Shown here piece after piece: positions 17,035 through 26,167 of a DNA stretch of 64,000 nucleotides. Source of the stretch: Flavobacterium sp. YJ01 (GTDB lineage: Bacteria > Bacteroidota > Bacteroidia > Flavobacteriales > Flavobacteriaceae); contig NZ_CP119757.1 in the NCBI RefSeq assembly GCF_029320955.1, forward strand, positions 4,898,001-4,962,000, in the 5' to 3' direction. Under the pieces are notes generated by a model that saw nothing but the letters and a program-made list of their open reading frames with translations, searched no databases and was not told where the DNA came from. The position numbers were made by a program, and so were the translations under genes. Position 1 is the first letter of the stretch. Each line of letters starts with the position of its first letter.

Positions 17035-18021
17035 TTATTTTCTGCTATAAACCGATCCATTCTTTATCATTCTTTTATCCAATAAACCTTGCTGATATAA
17101 TTTCTCTAAAATAATTTTAGCATCAGAATACGTTTTATCTAAAATTATCGAATATTCTTTTGGAGCCAAAGTTGGAAAAATATCGAAAAGAGCCAACGGA
17201 TTTTCATTTTTAATGTTCTTCTTTTTTGCATCGGGAAACAAGGCTAACAAAGCATTTTCATACGAAGAATATGGCTTAGAACCATAAACTGTCAATTGAT
17301 TTTGGTTTCCATCAGAAAAAAACAAAGTTGGAAATCCTCTAACGCCAAGTGATTTTCCAAGTCTTAAATCTTCTTCAAAAAGCTTTTTAGCATCGCCTTC
17401 GTAATCCTTTTTTAGTTTTTGGATGTCTAAACCTGTTAGTTTTGCGGCTTCGGCAATGTTTTCCCATTTAGCTATATTTTTCTTTTCGAGATATAGTTTC
17501 TCACGAAGTATTCTCATAAACTTTACAGCTTTTTCTTTGTCTTGCATTTGTGCCGCTTTCATGGCAATACATGACGGATAAGAAGAATCTAGAGGATCTT
17601 CCAGCCAAACATTTCCATCAATTGGCATTTCATAATGTAAACTTGCTTCGTCCCAATGATGGGCAACGTCCGAAGGTTTGCTGATTCCGCCGCTGTTGTA
17701 ACTCCAATTAGGTAATAAACCGCCCATTCTGTAATCAATTTCAAAAGCATCGCCATATTCTAATTTTAGTTTTCTAAGTTGAGGTTCAATTCCCCAACAA
17801 GAAGAACAAATTGGATCTGTATAGTAAACAATTTTTATCGGTTTATTTTCTGTTGAAATATTTGTAGTCTCATTCGATTTTTCACCGAAAGGCATTTCAC
17901 ACATTCCGCTAACAGGATCGTATAATAACGGATTTGTCTTTTCTTCACTCATTTTTGAATTCGTTTGAGATTGGCAGCTTGCACCGCAAATCAGGATTAG
18001 TAAAAGCGATAATATTTTCAT
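17035..18021 (-). CDS. DsbA/FrnE-like thioredoxin-fold lipoprotein
   Basis: The 328-residue product begins with a lipoprotein-like signal (MKILSLLLILICGASCQSQ). After a linker, IKIVYYTDPICSSCWGIEPQLRKL (residues about 62-85) gives the active-site CSSC followed by Trp, typical of the FrnE/DsbA branch. SLGVRGFPTLFFSDG near residue 225 contains the cis-Pro of the thioredoxin fold. The C-terminal 80 residues form an extra helical region. It probably acts in the periplasm in disulfide exchange or stress protection. It is a single gene, divergent from the DUF1963 gene. Confidence 0.85.
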   Translation of the reverse strand: MKILSLLLILICGASCQSQTNSKMSEEKTNPLLYDPVSGMCEMPFGEKSNETTNISTENKPIKIVYYTDPICSSCWGIEPQLRKLKLEYGDAFEIDYRMGGLLPNWSYNSGGISKPSDVAHHWDEASLHYEMPIDGNVWLEDPLDSSYPSCIAMKAAQMQDKEKAVKFMRILREKLYLEKKNIAKWENIAEAAKLTGLDIQKLKKDYEGDAKKLFEEDLRLGKSLGVRGFPTLFFSDGNQNQLTVYGSKPYSSYENALLALFPDAKKKNIKNENPLALFDIFPTLAPKEYSIILDKTYSDAKIILEKLYQQGLLDKRMIKNGSVYSRK

Positions 18022-18229
18022 ACGCTTGTTTTTATTCTCGCAAAGTTCAGTTGAATTTAAAAGAAAGTCAATTAGTCAAAAAAAGATGACTAGGCAATTT
18101 TAACAAATTGTCATTTTTCTCTAAAAACTAGAGTATGAACGATAAAGTAATTGCAATCTTACAAGCAATTGTTTATTTTCACGTTTAATAATTTAAAAGC
18201 CAAAATCAATATTATAATTTTTGAATAAA

Positions 18230-18952
18230 ATGAAAAACGAAATTTTTGACATCATTGAATTACGTCCAGCAACGAAACACTATTATGGAGATAGTTTAAA
18301 AATGCCTGAAATACTTTTAGAAGATGGTTTGCTGGTAAAAGCAGGAACTTTAGATATTCCGCTTGGACATTCTCGTTACGGAGGACCAATTGCAGATCTT
18401 CCTAAAAATTTTGAATATCCAAAAGATTTGCGATTTGCCGCTCAATTAGATTTAGATCAAATTGCTCCGCATGACAAATCTGGACTTTTACCAAAAACAG
18501 GTCATTTATTTTTCTTTGCGGATATTATGGAAGATAAAGGCTTAGTAGTTTACAGCGATGTTGATAATAATGAATTAGAAAGAGTTGTCAAAGACCATGA
18601 AGATAATTTCTTTGAAGGAGTTTTAATAAAATCAGCATTTTCTTCCACTGAGAAATTATCCAGTCGTTATCGTCTGCCAGAAGATGAATACGAAGAAGAT
18701 GATGCAAATGAAGATGGTGTTTTATGGGATTATTTCGAAGGAAGCGAAACTTCAAAAATCTTCGGAATCTTTACGCATTGTCAAGCACAGGAACAAGAAA
18801 TATTAGATGTGGTAAATTCAGATAAAATAGTGCTTTTGCAAGTAGGAGAGAATGGATTTAATGATGAAGGTGTTTTTAGTGTTTTAATTGATAAAAATGA
18901 TTTGAAGGATTTGAATTTTAATAACTGTGAATTTTACTGGGGACAATCATAA
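18230..18952 (+). CDS. DUF1963 (YwqG-type) protein
   Basis: The ATG at 18230 is preferred over an in-frame TTG nine bases upstream. The 240-residue cytoplasmic protein has the segments IPLGHSRYGGPIADLPKNFEYPKD (Gly-Gly-Pro near residue 42), LRFAAQLDLDQIAPHD, LPKTGHLFFFAD and, near the end, VVLLQVGEN followed by ISVLID-like strands. These match the DUF1963/YwqG fold, whose function is unknown. It is followed after 11 bases by a DKNYY-repeat gene, so the two are likely co-transcribed. Confidence 0.8.
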   Translation: MKNEIFDIIELRPATKHYYGDSLKMPEILLEDGLLVKAGTLDIPLGHSRYGGPIADLPKNFEYPKDLRFAAQLDLDQIAPHDKSGLLPKTGHLFFFADIMEDKGLVVYSDVDNNELERVVKDHEDNFFEGVLIKSAFSSTEKLSSRYRLPEDEYEEDDANEDGVLWDYFEGSETSKIFGIFTHCQAQEQEILDVVNSDKIVLLQVGENGFNDEGVFSVLIDKNDLKDLNFNNCEFYWGQS

Positions 18953-18963
18953 AAAGAGAAAAA

Positions 18964-19716
18964 ATGATAAAAGATTTAGGACACGGTTATAAAATCATAG
19001 ACAACAAATTTATTCTTCGTTATGATAGTGAAGTTTTTAAAAAGTTTTATAAAATTATAGACTTCGAAACATTCAAAATCACGGCAACAAATGCTGAATT
19101 CGATAATGACGGTTTTGCTTCGACAGTTTATTTTGAAGATAAAAAGCATATTTATTTAGAAAGTTCTTTTACTAGTTTTTGTATTTTAGAAGATGCTAAA
19201 CCTGATGATTTTAAAGTAGTAGATATTAAGAAAGGATATACTTTTTCAAACAGAAAATATTACCGTCACAATGATAAAATGCCTTTTGATTTAAGCAAAG
19301 CAAAACACCTCAATGATTATCATATTCAAGTTGATGATCAATTGTATTTTGGCGACGTAATTTTAATTGAAAACGTAGATTTAAAATCCTTCAAGATTCC
19401 GTATCCAGATTTGATTCAAAACCTAGCGATTGATAAGAACCATGTTTTTTTTAAAGGAAAGATAATTCCTGAAGCAAATGTGCAGACGTTTAAAATTCTA
19501 GAAGGCTGTTTAGACGGAACTTATTATTTGGAATGTGATAATGCATTTTATGCGAAAGATGATAAATATGCCTATTTCATAAGAACAATCAGTAATGAAG
19601 TAAAAGTTATAAAATCAAAAAGCCTAAATGATTTTCACTTTAAAGTTATTGATGAAAGAGGTTATGCTTTTGATAAAGAATACAGTTACTATATGGGAAA
19701 AAGAACAAAACTATAA
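18964..19716 (+). CDS. DKNYY-repeat family protein
   Basis: The 250-residue protein has recurring units of about 30-40 residues built on aspartate, lysine and paired tyrosines, for example DNKFILRYDSEVFKKFYKI, KKGYTFSNRKYYRHNDKM and YAKDDKYAYFIR, with a final DKEYSYYMGKR. This is the DKNYY repeat family, typically short beta-rich repeats of unknown role, often found in clusters of immunity-like or poorly characterised genes. No signal peptide is seen. It is 11 bases from the DUF1963 gene, and no toxin is visible nearby. Confidence 0.75.
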   Translation: MIKDLGHGYKIIDNKFILRYDSEVFKKFYKIIDFETFKITATNAEFDNDGFASTVYFEDKKHIYLESSFTSFCILEDAKPDDFKVVDIKKGYTFSNRKYYRHNDKMPFDLSKAKHLNDYHIQVDDQLYFGDVILIENVDLKSFKIPYPDLIQNLAIDKNHVFFKGKIIPEANVQTFKILEGCLDGTYYLECDNAFYAKDDKYAYFIRTISNEVKVIKSKSLNDFHFKVIDERGYAFDKEYSYYMGKRTKL

Positions 19717-19834
19717 ATTAATCTTAGTAGCTTAGAATCTTAGCCACTTAGAACCTTAAAAAAAATCATTAAATTTTCATTAACAAAAAGTAAGATTTCA
19801 TTATTTTATATTTGTAAAGCTTATTTTATATGTT

Positions 19835-20308
19835 ATGAAAATAAAGTACTTCTATATATTTCTATTTAGTTTCATTTCAGTTTCTGCTTACTGTCAGAAC
19901 GTAAAGCTTTTAAGTATAAATCAGCTGAATGAAAGAATCAAAAACGGAAAAGATAGTACGTATGTTGTCAATTTTTGGACAACTTGGTGTGCGCCATGCA
20001 TAAAAGAATTGCCTCATTTTGAGAAACTAAAAGCAGAATACAAATCTGAAAAACTGGCTGTATTATTAGTGAGTTTAGATTTTAAATCGAAATTAGAATC
20101 GAATGTAATTCCGTTTGTAAAGAAGAAGAATTTAAAGAACGAAGTTTTTCTTTTAAACGAAAGTGATCCACAGCAATTTATTGACCGAATTGATCCGTCT
20201 TGGTCAGGAAGTATTCCAGCAACTCTTTTTATAAAAAATGATAAAAGAAAATTTGTTGAAAGCGAATTTACCTATGAACAGTTATTAACTGAATATAAAA
20301 AACTATAG
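19835..20308 (+). CDS. TlpA-like periplasmic thioredoxin
   Basis: The 157-residue protein has a signal peptide (MKIKYFYIFLFSFISVSAYCQ) and a thioredoxin core with VVNFWTTWCAPCIKELPHFEKL (residues about 43-64), where WCAPC is the redox site. SGSIPATLFIKND near residue 130 carries the cis-Pro. It likely reduces or resolves disulfides in the periplasm. Only 3 bases separate its stop from the next thioredoxin-family gene, so they form an operon. Confidence 0.88.
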   Translation: MKIKYFYIFLFSFISVSAYCQNVKLLSINQLNERIKNGKDSTYVVNFWTTWCAPCIKELPHFEKLKAEYKSEKLAVLLVSLDFKSKLESNVIPFVKKKNLKNEVFLLNESDPQQFIDRIDPSWSGSIPATLFIKNDKRKFVESEFTYEQLLTEYKKL

Positions 20309-20311
20309 ACC

Positions 20312-20926
20312 ATGAAGAAAATAATCTTATTATTAGCATTAGCTTTTTCTGCTTTTCTTTCGCAAGCGCAAAATGCAGTAACGCTTAAAGCGGGTGACAA
20401 AGCACCAGATTTCAAACTGAAAAATGTAGACAATAAAGAAGTTTCATTTGGAACTTTTAAAGAAGCAAAAGGATATATTGTAGTTTTTACTTGTAATACT
20501 TGTCCGTACGCGGTAGGTTATGAGCAAAGAATTATCGATTTAGATAAAAAATTCAGACCGCAAGGATATCCTGTAATTGCCATTAACCCAAATGATCCTG
20601 AAGCTTCTAAAACAGATACTTTTGCAAAAATGCAGGATTTGGCAAAAGATAAAAAATATCCGTTCCCATATTTATTCGATCCTGGACAAAAAATCACTGA
20701 CGAATATGGAGCAAAACGTACGCCTCATGTTTTTATTATTTCTAAAACTTCAAAAGGAAATGTAGTAGAATATGTTGGAGCAATAGACAACGATCCAGAA
20801 GGAAACAAACCTGAAAAAGTAAAATATGCAGAAGATGTAATTGCTTCTTTAAAAAGTGGTCAAAAACCTGCTGTTACTCAAACAAAAGAAATTGGATGTA
20901 CAGTTAAAAGAAAAGCAAAAGCTTAG
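20312..20926 (+). CDS. Thioredoxin-family redoxin (AhpC/TSA-like), exported
   Basis: The 204-residue product has a signal peptide ending after SQAQ near residue 20. The redoxin domain shows GDKAPDFKLKNVDNKEVSFG (residues about 28-47) and VVFTCNTCPYAVGYEQR (near 57-73), with Cys-x-x-Cys in TCNTCP. TPHVFIISK near residue 137 has the cis-Pro. The short tail EIGCTVKRKAKA adds a third cysteine. The organisation suits a periplasmic thiol peroxidase or reductase working with the TlpA-like protein encoded just upstream. Confidence 0.87.
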   Translation: MKKIILLLALAFSAFLSQAQNAVTLKAGDKAPDFKLKNVDNKEVSFGTFKEAKGYIVVFTCNTCPYAVGYEQRIIDLDKKFRPQGYPVIAINPNDPEASKTDTFAKMQDLAKDKKYPFPYLFDPGQKITDEYGAKRTPHVFIISKTSKGNVVEYVGAIDNDPEGNKPEKVKYAEDVIASLKSGQKPAVTQTKEIGCTVKRKAKA

Positions 20927-20933
20927 TTTTTTT

Positions 20934-21003
20934 GTTTCAGGTTTCAAGTTTCAGGTTGTTCACTTAACGTCTAACATAAAACCTGAAACTTTAAACCTGA
21001 AAC
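20934..21003. repeat. Inverted repeat of GTTTCAGGTTT phrases
   Basis: The left part repeats GTTTCAGGTTTCAAGTTTCAGG and the right part AACCTGAAACTTTAAACCTGAAAC, giving a long imperfect hairpin just after the redoxin stop codon. A separate GC-rich terminator follows at 21025. Confidence 0.75.
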
Positions 21004-21024
21004 TAAAATAATCCATAAAATACG

Positions 21025-21052
21025 AAACGCCCCATTTTACTGGGGCGTTTTT
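21025..21052. terminator. Rho-independent terminator between convergent genes
   Basis: AAACGCCCCA (21025-21034) pairs with TGGGGCGTTT (21041-21050) around a six-base loop and is followed by Ts. It ends the thioredoxin operon and, read on the other strand, the PQQ-dehydrogenase gene. Confidence 0.9.
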
Positions 21053-21079
21053 GGCTAATATAATGAACAAGATTACTTT

Positions 21080-22306
21080 CTATTTTTTATCAATTTTGTA
21101 AAGTCTTCCTTGATCGGTAACGGCGTATAATGCTTCATCTTTTCCTTGTGTAATATCTCTAAATCTTTGTCCTTCGCTGGCTAATAGTCTTTCTTCTCCA
21201 GACACTTTATTGTCTTTAAATGCTAAACGAACAATATGCTGACCGCTTAATGCACCTATAAATAAATTGTTTTGCCATTCTGGAACACGTTTTCCTGTGT
21301 AAAAAGTCATACCGCTAGGAGAAACAACGGGATCCCAATAATAAACTGGTTGTTCTAATCCTTCTTTTTGTGTTATTCCGTCTCCAATTTTAGTTCCGCT
21401 GTATTCAATTCCGTATGTAATTGTTGGCCAGCCGTAATTGGCTCCTGCAGTAATTCTGTTAATTTCATCGCCGCCTCTCGGACCGTGTTCGCTTTGCCAC
21501 AATTCACCGCTTGTTGGATGAAGTGCCAAGCCTTGCGGATTTCTATGCCCGATAGAATAAAGTTCTGGTAAAGCACCAGTTCCACTAATAATTGGATTTC
21601 CAGGTGCCGCTTGCCCGCTAGTTGTAATTCGGACAACTTTACCCAAACTGCTATTTACAGCTTGCGCCAACGGACGAGTTTGTAATACTGAGCGTTCACC
21701 AATACTCACAAATAGATTTCCAGTTTTGTCAAATAAAACGCGGCCTCCATAATGTAGCGTACTCGCATTTGGTGTATTAGAACGATAAATAACAGTTACA
21801 TTTTCCAGCGCCGTTTCGTTGTCAGATATTCTGCCTTTCGCTACAGCGGTAATATTTCCGCCAGCTACAGCTTCAGAAAAAGCCCAATAAATCATTCTGT
21901 TTGTTGCGTAAGAAGGATCTAGACAAATACCTAATAAACCTCCTTGATCTGCAGGATTAACAGCTGGAACACCAGTTAAAGCATTTCCAATTACTCCAGC
22001 TTGTGTAACAATTTTTATATTGCCTGCTTTTTCAGTAACCAAAAGACGTCCGTCTGGAAGATAAGCAACTCCCCAAGGAGCGCTTAAACCGTTGGTGATA
22101 ACTTTAGATTCAATTTCTGTAGTAGTTTGAATGCTTCCAGCACGAGTTTGTCCAGCAAATGCAGGCTGGTATGTAGTGTTTGCAGTGCCTGTTTCTACAG
22201 GAGGTCCAGTTGGTCCTGTGTTGGCGCTGTCATCATTGTCATTGTTGGAACAGCTGCCTAAGACGAGCAGACCAGCAAGAAGAAATATACTTTTTTGAAT
22301 TATCAT
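21080..22306 (-). CDS. PQQ-dependent sugar dehydrogenase-like lipoprotein
   Basis: The 408-residue product starts with a lipoprotein signal (MIIQKSIFLLAGLLVLGSCSN). The six-bladed beta-propeller of the glucose/sorbosone dehydrogenase family follows: GLSAPWGVAYLPDGRLLVTEK near residue 72, GGLLGICLDPSY near 121, SIGHRNPQGLALHPTSGELWQSEHGPRGGDEIN near 250-283 and PVVSPSGMTFYTG near 320. The family oxidises aldoses with PQQ at the cell surface. No PQQ synthesis gene is in the window, so the cofactor would come from elsewhere. It is a single gene, divergent from nothing nearby. Confidence 0.88.
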   Translation of the reverse strand: MIIQKSIFLLAGLLVLGSCSNNDNDDSANTGPTGPPVETGTANTTYQPAFAGQTRAGSIQTTTEIESKVITNGLSAPWGVAYLPDGRLLVTEKAGNIKIVTQAGVIGNALTGVPAVNPADQGGLLGICLDPSYATNRMIYWAFSEAVAGGNITAVAKGRISDNETALENVTVIYRSNTPNASTLHYGGRVLFDKTGNLFVSIGERSVLQTRPLAQAVNSSLGKVVRITTSGQAAPGNPIISGTGALPELYSIGHRNPQGLALHPTSGELWQSEHGPRGGDEINRITAGANYGWPTITYGIEYSGTKIGDGITQKEGLEQPVYYWDPVVSPSGMTFYTGKRVPEWQNNLFIGALSGQHIVRLAFKDNKVSGEERLLASEGQRFRDITQGKDEALYAVTDQGRLYKIDKK

Positions 22307-22655
22307 AATGCTTTCATTTTTAATGGTTAAAAAATAATTTTTGCATTATCGAACAAATCGAAAGTGAAGATTGTATTTAGAGATTCATTAAAATGAAATG
22401 GTCAGCTTCAAACAAATTCTCTCTATTTTCAATTAAGATTGCCTAAATGTTATTCCTTTTTCTATGAAAAAATAATTTCATTTCATAAAAGAAATTAAAT
22501 TTCTTTTGGAAGCATTTAGTGGGACATGCTCAATTTTAACGGAAAATTGTTACAAAATATTGCCACTAAAAATGAGATAATTTCTTTTTTAAAGTAAATT
22601 TAATATTGAAAGTAAAAGTGTAAGTAACGTTGAACGCTTGTTTTTAAAGGCATTT
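22307..22655. other. Gene-free gap
   Basis: This AT-rich stretch of about 350 bases lies between two minus-strand genes. I see no credible coding frame, hairpin or repeat in it. It presumably holds the promoter of the PQQ-dehydrogenase-like gene, but no clear TAnnTTTG box could be placed. Confidence 0.6.
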
Positions 22656-22949
22656 TTATAAACTTTTTAGCTTTTTCATAAAAACAGGAAAAACTTCATT
22701 TAATTCTTCAAAAAGTGGGTTTTTACGATTTTTTAATTTGATTTCGCTGAATAATTTTAGTCCCAAAGCAAATTGAATGGCTTCTGATTCATTCGCAAAA
22801 ATGTTTTTGTCTTTGATTCTATCTATTATTCCGAAAATTTCGTCGTGATTATCAAATTCAATTCCTAATTCTTTTGCAGGCTCAGTTTCGCCGTTTGCAT
22901 ATTCTTTTAGACTTAAAGTCAGATAATATTTGTTTGATCTTTTTTCCAT
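22656..22949 (-). CDS. DUF3861 family small protein
   Basis: The 97-residue protein begins NKYYLTLSLKEYANGETEPAKELGIEFDNHDEIFGIIDRIK and continues with SEAIQFALGLKLFSEIKLKNRKNPLFEEL. These phrases match DUF3861 as I recall it: small cytoplasmic proteins of unknown role. It starts 18 bases after the LytTR regulator gene, so it may share the transcript of the two-component pair. Confidence 0.75.
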   Translation of the reverse strand: MEKRSNKYYLTLSLKEYANGETEPAKELGIEFDNHDEIFGIIDRIKDKNIFANESEAIQFALGLKLFSEIKLKNRKNPLFEELNEVFPVFMKKLKSL

Positions 22950-22967
22950 GATATTTTTAATTCTAAT

Positions 22968-23699
22968 TTATTTCAGCCATTTATCGACTACGATTTTAAA
23001 GGCTTCTTTATATTGTTCGCCAACTGTAATTTCAATTTTATCAATAAAAATCGAGTTTTTACTAATGGCGCTAATTTTGTCGAGAGAAACAATGAAGGAA
23101 CGATGAACACGCATGAATTTTGATGCTGGAAGTTTTTCTTCTAAAGCTTTTAAAGAAATTAGAGACAATAAAGCTTTTTGAGAATCTTCTAAATGTACTT
23201 TTACATAATCTTTCAAGCTTTCTATGTAACAGATATCTTTTAATGAAATTCTTACCCATTGATATTCTACTTTTAGAAAGATAAACTCGTCGTCTAAAGT
23301 AACGGTTTGAAATTGATTATTTGATTCTTCATGCAATTGCAGAACTTTGCTAGAAGCACGCAGGAATTCTTCGTAACTAAATGGTTTTAAAAGATAATCA
23401 ACCGCATTTACTTTATATCCTTCAATCGCATAATGATTGTAAGCTGTTGTAAAAATAATTTTAGGCAAAGGTCCAGCTTGATCTTGAATTAATCTTGCCA
23501 ATTCCATTCCGGTTAAATTGGGCATATTAATGTCTAAGAAGACAACATCTGGTTTTGTTTCGCGAATAATTCCCATAGCTTCTACAGCATTATCGCAAGT
23601 GGCGGTTAATTCTAAAAATGGAGTTTGTTCTATAAAAGTTTCTACCAATTTTAAAGCCAATGGTTCATCATCTACTGCTATGCATTTTAGTACTGTCAT
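22968..23699 (-). CDS. LytTR-type response regulator
   Basis: The 243-residue protein has an N-terminal receiver domain (CIAVDDEPLAL at residues about 6-16, phospho-acceptor Asp in DVVFLDINMPN near residue 56, Lys in YLLKPF near 107) and a C-terminal LytTR DNA-binding domain with FIFLKVEYQWVRISLKDICYIES and FMRVHRSFIVSLDKI. Its start overlaps the end of the sensor kinase gene by four bases, so the two form a coupled two-component system. The divergent RND efflux operon starting at 25007 is a natural regulatory target, which is inference. Confidence 0.94.
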   Translation of the reverse strand: MTVLKCIAVDDEPLALKLVETFIEQTPFLELTATCDNAVEAMGIIRETKPDVVFLDINMPNLTGMELARLIQDQAGPLPKIIFTTAYNHYAIEGYKVNAVDYLLKPFSYEEFLRASSKVLQLHEESNNQFQTVTLDDEFIFLKVEYQWVRISLKDICYIESLKDYVKVHLEDSQKALLSLISLKALEEKLPASKFMRVHRSFIVSLDKISAISKNSIFIDKIEITVGEQYKEAFKIVVDKWLK

Positions 23700-24742
23700 T
23701 GCTCTAAATTTATTTTTAGTTTAATTTTATATGTTCCGTGATCGGTAACTCCAAAAGTGATAAAATGATGATTCGGATAAATTAGCTGTAATCTTCGTTT
23801 TGTATTCGTTAAACCAATTCCTCCTACATCCGAAACTGATGTTTTTTCGAAAAAAGTATTCTCTACTTCAAATTCCAGATTGCTTTCATTCTGCGTTAGT
23901 TTAATATGAATTTCACTTTTGTCAGTTGCATGAACACCGTGTTTAAAAGCATTTTCTACTAAAGGTAATAATAACATCGGAACAATTGGATAATCATGTA
24001 TTTTTTCGGGAATGTCCGTTGTGATGGTCAATTTACTGTTGGCACGAAGTTTCATTAAAGCGATAAAATCTCTCATGAATTCAGCTTCTTTTAGTAAAGT
24101 TGTTTTTTCTTCGGTACTATAAAGTAAATAACGCATCATTCGGCTTAAAGTATGCAAAGCGTTTCGAGAATCTTCAATATCGGTGTAAGTAAGCGAATAA
24201 ATACTATTTAAAGAATTAAAGAAGAAATGCGGATTAATTTGCGCTTTTAACATCGCTAATTCTGCCATCGTTTTGTCTTGCTCTAATTTTTGCTTGTGTT
24301 GCGCCGCTTTCTGCCAATGTTGTAGCATAGCCCAGCTTGTACTTATTCCTAAAACTAATAATGTTAGTGTAAAAACGTAATTGTCAAAATAAGGATTTTT
24401 ATATTTTTTGAAACCAATAGCTTTGCTAATCTGATTATGAAGATCTGTTTGAGAAGTATAAAAATAAGCGACTAATTGTAAGGTGAAAATGGCAAGAAAT
24501 GCCCAAAGTAGATACAAAGAAGTATTGTCATTAATAATTGTTTTTGGCACTACAATTTTTGCTGTAGAATAAAAAACGGCAATTAATAAAAAGAGAACAA
24601 TACTTTGCCAAAGCCAAAATGCTGACGGAAGGACTACATTCCATGTCAATGGAATATAAAACAACATAAGATACCCAAGTAAAAACCATCCTAGAATATG
24701 TAATCCGGTAAATAAATAAGGTCTAAAAAAGTTTGGTGACAT
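23696..24742 (-). CDS. LytS/YehU-type sensor histidine kinase
   Basis: The 348-residue product has four predicted membrane segments in the first 150 residues (for example LHILGWFLLGYLMLFYI and LYLLWAFLAIFTLQLVAYFY). A coiled stretch (KLEQDKTMAELAMLKAQ) leads into the His_kinase domain with INPHFFFNSLNSIYSLT (phospho-acceptor His near residue 172) and an ATP-binding region with PLVENAFKHGV near residue 263 and GGIGLTNTKRRL near 313. It pairs with the LytTR regulator it overlaps. The stimulus is unknown. Confidence 0.94.
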   Translation of the reverse strand: MSPNFFRPYLFTGLHILGWFLLGYLMLFYIPLTWNVVLPSAFWLWQSIVLFLLIAVFYSTAKIVVPKTIINDNTSLYLLWAFLAIFTLQLVAYFYTSQTDLHNQISKAIGFKKYKNPYFDNYVFTLTLLVLGISTSWAMLQHWQKAAQHKQKLEQDKTMAELAMLKAQINPHFFFNSLNSIYSLTYTDIEDSRNALHTLSRMMRYLLYSTEEKTTLLKEAEFMRDFIALMKLRANSKLTITTDIPEKIHDYPIVPMLLLPLVENAFKHGVHATDKSEIHIKLTQNESNLEFEVENTFFEKTSVSDVGGIGLTNTKRRLQLIYPNHHFITFGVTDHGTYKIKLKINLEQ

Positions 24743-25006
24743 TGTAATTTATGATTTTAAGGCAATATTACATTTTATTTATATAGGATTTTTAAGCAAT
24801 CGCTCAACACGGATTTAGAGCCTCTAAAAAGTGTTTTAGAGCCGACGGGACAAAATTAAACACTTGTTTAATATTATAAAAAAAACCATCGGTTCTTAAC
24901 TAATCTTTGTCGATTGTCATTCGCTCTTCGTCTATTTGAAAATTTTCGTTTGTTATTATTTATTTCTTTTGTTGTCATATAATAGATAAATCACACATTT
25001 TTCACA

Positions 25007-26161
25007 ATGAAGAAGCAATTATTTTTAGGTATTCTAGCAGCATCACTTATTGTCGCGTCTTGCGGTAAAAATGATAAATCGGCCCAGGCTGGTGCCGCAC
25101 CACAAATAAAAGAGTATAAGACTGTGACTTTGCAGCAAGAATCGGCTACATTAAATAGTGACTTTCCGGCAAGTATTCAGGGACAGCAAAATATAGAAAT
25201 CCGACCAAGAGTTGAAGGTTATATCGATAAAATTTTTGTAGACGAAGGTGCCGTTGTAAAAGCAGGTCAACCTTTGTTTAAGATTAGTGCTCCAGAATAC
25301 GAGCAGCAAGTTCGTACAGCGACTGCAAGCATTAAAAGTGCTCAGGCAGACGTAAGTTCAGCAAAGTTGGCTGTAAACAAAGTAAAACCTTTGGTTGAAA
25401 AAGGAATTATCAGTAAATACGATTTAGAATCAGCGCAATATACTTATGAGTCTGCAATGGCTTCTTTAGCACAAGCAAACGCAGCTTTGGTTAATGCTAA
25501 AGTTAATTTAGGATATACAACAGTTACAAGTCCAGTAAATGGAGTTGTTGGTTCGATTCCATTTCGTTTAGGAAGTTTGGTAAGTTCTAATACGACTGAA
25601 CCTTTAACGACAGTTTCTAGTATCGGAAATGTGTATGCTTATTTTGCGATGAACGAAAAGACTTTATTGAATTTTACTAAAGATTCTGGGGCTTCATTAA
25701 ATCAAAAATTGAAAAGCATGCCAGCAGTTTCTTTAGTTCTTTCAGATGGTTCTGCTTACGATGAAAAAGGTCATATAGAAACCGTAAATGGATTAATTAA
25801 TACAGAAACTGGAACGGTAAATGTGAGAGCTCGTTTTCCAAACTCAAAAGGAATTATCAGAAGCGGAAGCAGTACAACAGTTAGAATTCCTAAAGAAGTA
25901 AAAGACGGAATTATTATTCCTCAAAGCGCAACATTCGAACTTCAAGATAAAATGTTTGCGGTAGTTTTAGGAAAAGACAACAAGACAAGAAATGCCAATA
26001 TTACAGTGCTTGAAAATACAGCAGGAAACTATTATGTAGTAACAAGCGGTTTACAGGCAGGAGACGAAATAGTTTTAGAAGGAGTAGCTTCTCTAAAAGA
26101 AGGAACTGAAATTAAAGCTCAAAAGCAAAGTGCAGAAACAGTATACGCCGATTTAAAATAA
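25007..26161 (+). CDS. RND efflux periplasmic adaptor
   Basis: The 384-residue membrane fusion protein has a lipoprotein signal with lipobox LIVASC near residue 19. The biotinyl-lipoyl halves are visible in VEGYIDKIFVDEGAVVKAGQPLFKI (near residue 68) and LGYTTVTSPVNGVVGSIPFRLGS (near 167). A helical hairpin lies between them and the beta-barrel domain after it. It joins the inner membrane pump to the outer membrane channel. The next gene begins 6 bases after its stop. It is divergent from the LytS/LytTR genes. Confidence 0.95.
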   Translation: MKKQLFLGILAASLIVASCGKNDKSAQAGAAPQIKEYKTVTLQQESATLNSDFPASIQGQQNIEIRPRVEGYIDKIFVDEGAVVKAGQPLFKISAPEYEQQVRTATASIKSAQADVSSAKLAVNKVKPLVEKGIISKYDLESAQYTYESAMASLAQANAALVNAKVNLGYTTVTSPVNGVVGSIPFRLGSLVSSNTTEPLTTVSSIGNVYAYFAMNEKTLLNFTKDSGASLNQKLKSMPAVSLVLSDGSAYDEKGHIETVNGLINTETGTVNVRARFPNSKGIIRSGSSTTVRIPKEVKDGIIIPQSATFELQDKMFAVVLGKDNKTRNANITVLENTAGNYYVVTSGLQAGDEIVLEGVASLKEGTEIKAQKQSAETVYADLK

Positions 26162-26167
26162 AAAAGA

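Noticed and set aside
18964..19716. Immunity protein of a toxin system
   Set aside because: DKNYY and DUF1963 proteins can neighbour toxins, but no toxin gene or secretion locus is visible nearby.
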